From assembly GCA_964622035.1 (NCBI GenBank), contig CAZUPF010000041.1, forward strand, positions 1 to 5,170: a stretch of 5,170 nucleotides of DNA, given 5' to 3'. Below, in pieces: positions 3,425 to 5,170 of this stretch (position 1 is the first letter of the stretch; each line of letters opens with the position of its first letter). The notes beneath the pieces were generated by a model. It did no database searches. It saw only the letters and a list, made by a program, of their open reading frames with translations, and was not told where the DNA came from. The position numbers and the translations under genes are program-made. The DNA comes from CAZUPF01 sp964622035 (GTDB taxonomy: Bacteria > Patescibacteriota > WWE3 > JAUXAW01 > JAYEID01).

Positions 3425-5170
3425 CTAATTCGGAGCAACACTAGCGCGGGCCAGCTCCTCCACCAGCTGGGGGTAACTTTCCAGATTATTGAGCACCTCT
3501 TCGGCCGCGGCGCGGGTGTCTTTTATCAGTTTGAGATCGGTGAGGGAGGCCATTTTCAGCTCCGGGACGCCGTGCTGCTTGCGTCCGTATAGCTCGCCCG
3601 GTCCCCTCATTTTTAGGTCCAGCTCGGCGAGCTTGAGTCCCGAATGGTGTGTCGAGAGTGCTCGGAGTCGGCGTCGGATGCTTGGTGTCTGTTTGGGAGA
3701 GAAAAGCAGGCAAAAGGAGTCTTGTCCGCCCCGGCCAACCCTCCCCCGCAGTTGGTGCAAGCTAGCTAGCCCGAAGCGGTGGGCCCCTTCAATGACGATA
3801 ATATTGGCTTGGGGGATATCAATACCCACCTCGACCACGGGAGTGGACACGAGAATTTGCACCTCCCCCTGTCTGAATCTGTTAATAACCTCCTCTTTTT
3901 CTGTGGTTTTTAGCCGGCCGTGGAGGAGGCCGATGTCGAAGTTTGGGAATATGCTGGTCAATTTCTCGAATTCGGTCGTAACGGCCTTGATGTCTTCGAG
4001 GGTTTCGTGTGCGGACTCCTCAATTAGGGGGCAGATGATAAACGCCTGGCCCTCCTCTGTAAGCTGCTTGTGAACCCATGCGTAACCTGCGTGCCGCTTT
4101 TCTTCGGGGACCAGCCAGGTTTTTGTTGGTTTTATCCCAGGGGGCATCTCGTCAATAACGGAAATATCAAGATGGCCGTAGAAAGTGAGGGCCAAGCTTC
4201 GCGGGATGGGGGTAGCGGTCATAGTAAGGAGGTGGGGGGTTACTTGCTCGTTGTTACTTACTAATAGTTGTCCCCGCTGCTGGACGCCAAAGCGGTGCTG
4301 CTCGTCAATGATCACTAGGGCTAGCTTATCGAAGAGTTGGGGGCGGTGTAATAAGGCGTGCGTGCCGACAATAATCTCCGCTATCGGTTGTCCGTCTCGG
4401 TGGGCCGGTGGTTGTTTGGAGCCGGTTTGCAGGGAAATCTTCATTCCTAGCGGCGCAAAGTATTTTTCAAAAACCGCAAAAGTTTGCTGGGCCAGGATTT
4501 CTGTTGGGGCCATGTAGACGGCTTGGAAGCCGGAGAGGGCGCTGGCGTAAGCCGCCAGGGCGGCGACGATCGTTTTTCCCGAACCGACATCTCCCTGGAG
4601 GATACGATTCATGGGGGTTTCTCTTTCCAGATCGGCTAGTATCTCTTCCGCACTGCGTATTTGGGCTTTGGTTAGCTTGAAGGGTAGGGATTTTACAAAA
4701 CTGTCTAGCTCTTTTCTGTATCCTGTATTTGGGAGGCGGTACCCCGCTTTCCTCTTTTTCCAGTCTTGTTGGCGCTTTAGACCATAGAGCTGCCACCGAA
4801 ACATTTCCTCAAAGGCGAGATACTTCGTTGCGGTGATTACTTCCTCCCTGCTTTGGGGGAAGTGAATAGCTCGCAGCGCAGATTCGGCCCTGGTGAGGCC
4901 AAATTTGTTTCGCACCTGCTCGGGGAGGATTTCGAGCGGGGCAAGGGTTAGGTTGCTGAGCGCCCAGCTGATTCGTGAGCGGAGCCATTTTGAGGAAACC
5001 CCCGCGGTCTCCGGGTAGACAGGCACCAGCTGCCCAGTGTGGGTCGGTCGGTCGGTTTCTGTTACCCTCTCGTACTTCGGACTAAGAAACGCTGGCTGAC
5101 CGGAAAACGATTTGAGTTCCCCCGAGAAGCGGAAGACCTTCCCTGGGTGGATAGTCTTGGTGAGGTAGGT
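3425..5170 (-). CDS. recG: ATP-dependent DNA helicase RecG (N-terminus outside window)
   Basis: RecG is a superfamily 2 helicase that remodels stalled replication forks and branch-migrates Holliday junctions. The frame stays open to the right edge, giving 581 visible residues. About 100 N-terminal residues are missing, judged from the Walker A position in E. coli RecG. The apparent start at 5026 is an internal GTG codon, since the OB-fold sequence (GKVFRFSGELKSF, 10-22) continues upstream of VPVYPET (49-55). Visible helicase motifs are: Walker A GDVGSGKT (193-200), APTEILAQQ (221-229), GTHALLH (269-275), the RecG-specific DEQHRFGVQQR (289-299), TATPIPRSLALT (318-329), GLLHGRLK (414-421), STPVVEVGIDIP (442-453) and HQLRGRVGRGG (472-482). 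All expected motifs are intact, so the enzyme should be active. It is followed 13 nt later by rsmD and is the first gene of the string seen here. Two local oddities, a shortened loop before GTHAL and a GYR micro-repeat, are described under findings. Confidence 0.97.
   Translation of the reverse strand, partial: TYLTKTIHPGKVFRFSGELKSFSGQPAFLSPKYERVTETDRPTHTGQLVPVYPETAGVSSKWLRSRISWALSNLTLAPLEILPEQVRNKFGLTRAESALRAIHFPQSREEVITATKYLAFEEMFRWQLYGLKRQQDWKKRKAGYRLPNTGYRKELDSFVKSLPFKLTKAQIRSAEEILADLERETPMNRILQGDVGSGKTIVAALAAYASALSGFQAVYMAPTEILAQQTFAVFEKYFAPLGMKISLQTGSKQPPAHRDGQPIAEIIVGTHALLHRPQLFDKLALVIIDEQHRFGVQQRGQLLVSNNEQVTPHLLTMTATPIPRSLALTFYGHLDISVIDEMPPGIKPTKTWLVPEEKRHAGYAWVHKQLTEEGQAFIICPLIEESAHETLEDIKAVTTEFEKLTSIFPNFDIGLLHGRLKTTEKEEVINRFRQGEVQILVSTPVVEVGIDIPQANIIVIEGAHRFGLASLHQLRGRVGRGGQDSFCLLFSPKQTPSIRRRLRALSTHHSGLKLAELDLKMRGPGELYGRKQHGVPELKMASLTDLKLIKDTRAAAEEVLNNLESYPQLVEELARASVAPN
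5042..5056 (+). repeat. short tandem tetranucleotide repeat inside recG
   Basis: GGTC repeats 3.75 times on the plus strand within the N-terminal OB-fold part of recG, where the minus strand encodes T-D-R-P-T. Four-base repeats in coding DNA can shift the frame when copies are gained or lost, but so few copies make this unlikely to be an active switch. Confidence 0.6.

Noticed and set aside
3489..4073. 194-codon plus-strand ORF opposite recG
   Set aside because: Antisense to conserved RecG motifs; its sequence is rich in Ser, Arg, Cys and Trp, as expected for a shadow frame, with no recognisable domain.
5024..5026. GTG as the start codon of recG
   Set aside because: The frame continues upstream to the window edge with clear OB-fold sequence, and the codon encodes the first Val of the conserved VPVYP motif.
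1..5170. tRNA or rRNA genes, CRISPR arrays, insertion sequences, riboswitches
   Set aside because: Coding genes fill nearly the whole window; I saw no spaced direct repeats, transposase, terminal inverted repeats, tRNA cloverleaf or rRNA sequence in the remaining bases.

Overview
The window looks like a piece of a bacterial chromosome, most likely from a Candidate Phyla Radiation (Patescibacteria) or similarly compact lineage. The reasons are very tight gene packing, short versions of every protein, an unusual join of recG-rsmD-rpmF-nusB-rnc to rpsP-khpA-trmD without rimM or rplS, and mostly poor Shine-Dalgarno sequences. The phylum is inferred from gene order and protein style, not proven. 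Base composition looks slightly above half G+C. TGA is used as a stop (rnc, rsmD), so the code appears standard and not the TGA=Gly code of Gracilibacteria/SR1.

Layout: positions 3-170 (+ strand) are the C-terminal tail of a protein I cannot identify. Everything else is one minus-strand gene string, read from right to left: recG (5' end cut by the window edge, to 3425), rsmD (3411-2854), rpmF (2830-2660), nusB (2637-2221), rnc (2199-1507), rpsP (1502-1149), khpA (1143-868) and trmD (868-179). Gaps between these genes are 13, 23, 22, 21, 4 and 5 nt, followed by a 1-nt stop/start overlap, so one polycistronic message is likely. No internal promoter is evident. The plus-strand gene and trmD converge with only 8 nt between their stop codons, where two small hairpins may serve as terminators. 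There is no gene-free stretch longer than about 25 bases.

After recG, the string is a ribosome-production set. NusB supports rRNA transcription antitermination, RNase III cuts the pre-rRNA, and RsmD methylates 16S rRNA. S16 and L32 are structural proteins of the small and large subunits, KhpA is a small KH RNA-binding protein, and TrmD makes m1G37 in tRNA to hold the reading frame. RecG, the branched-DNA helicase, sits upstream, apparently as an operon partner rather than a functional one.

I found no new biological system. The points worth a second look are modest: a complete rpmF hidden under a longer out-of-frame ORF, an Asn at a usual metal-ligand position of RNase III, a low-complexity acidic tail on S16, local oddities in RecG, and the convergent hairpin pair.
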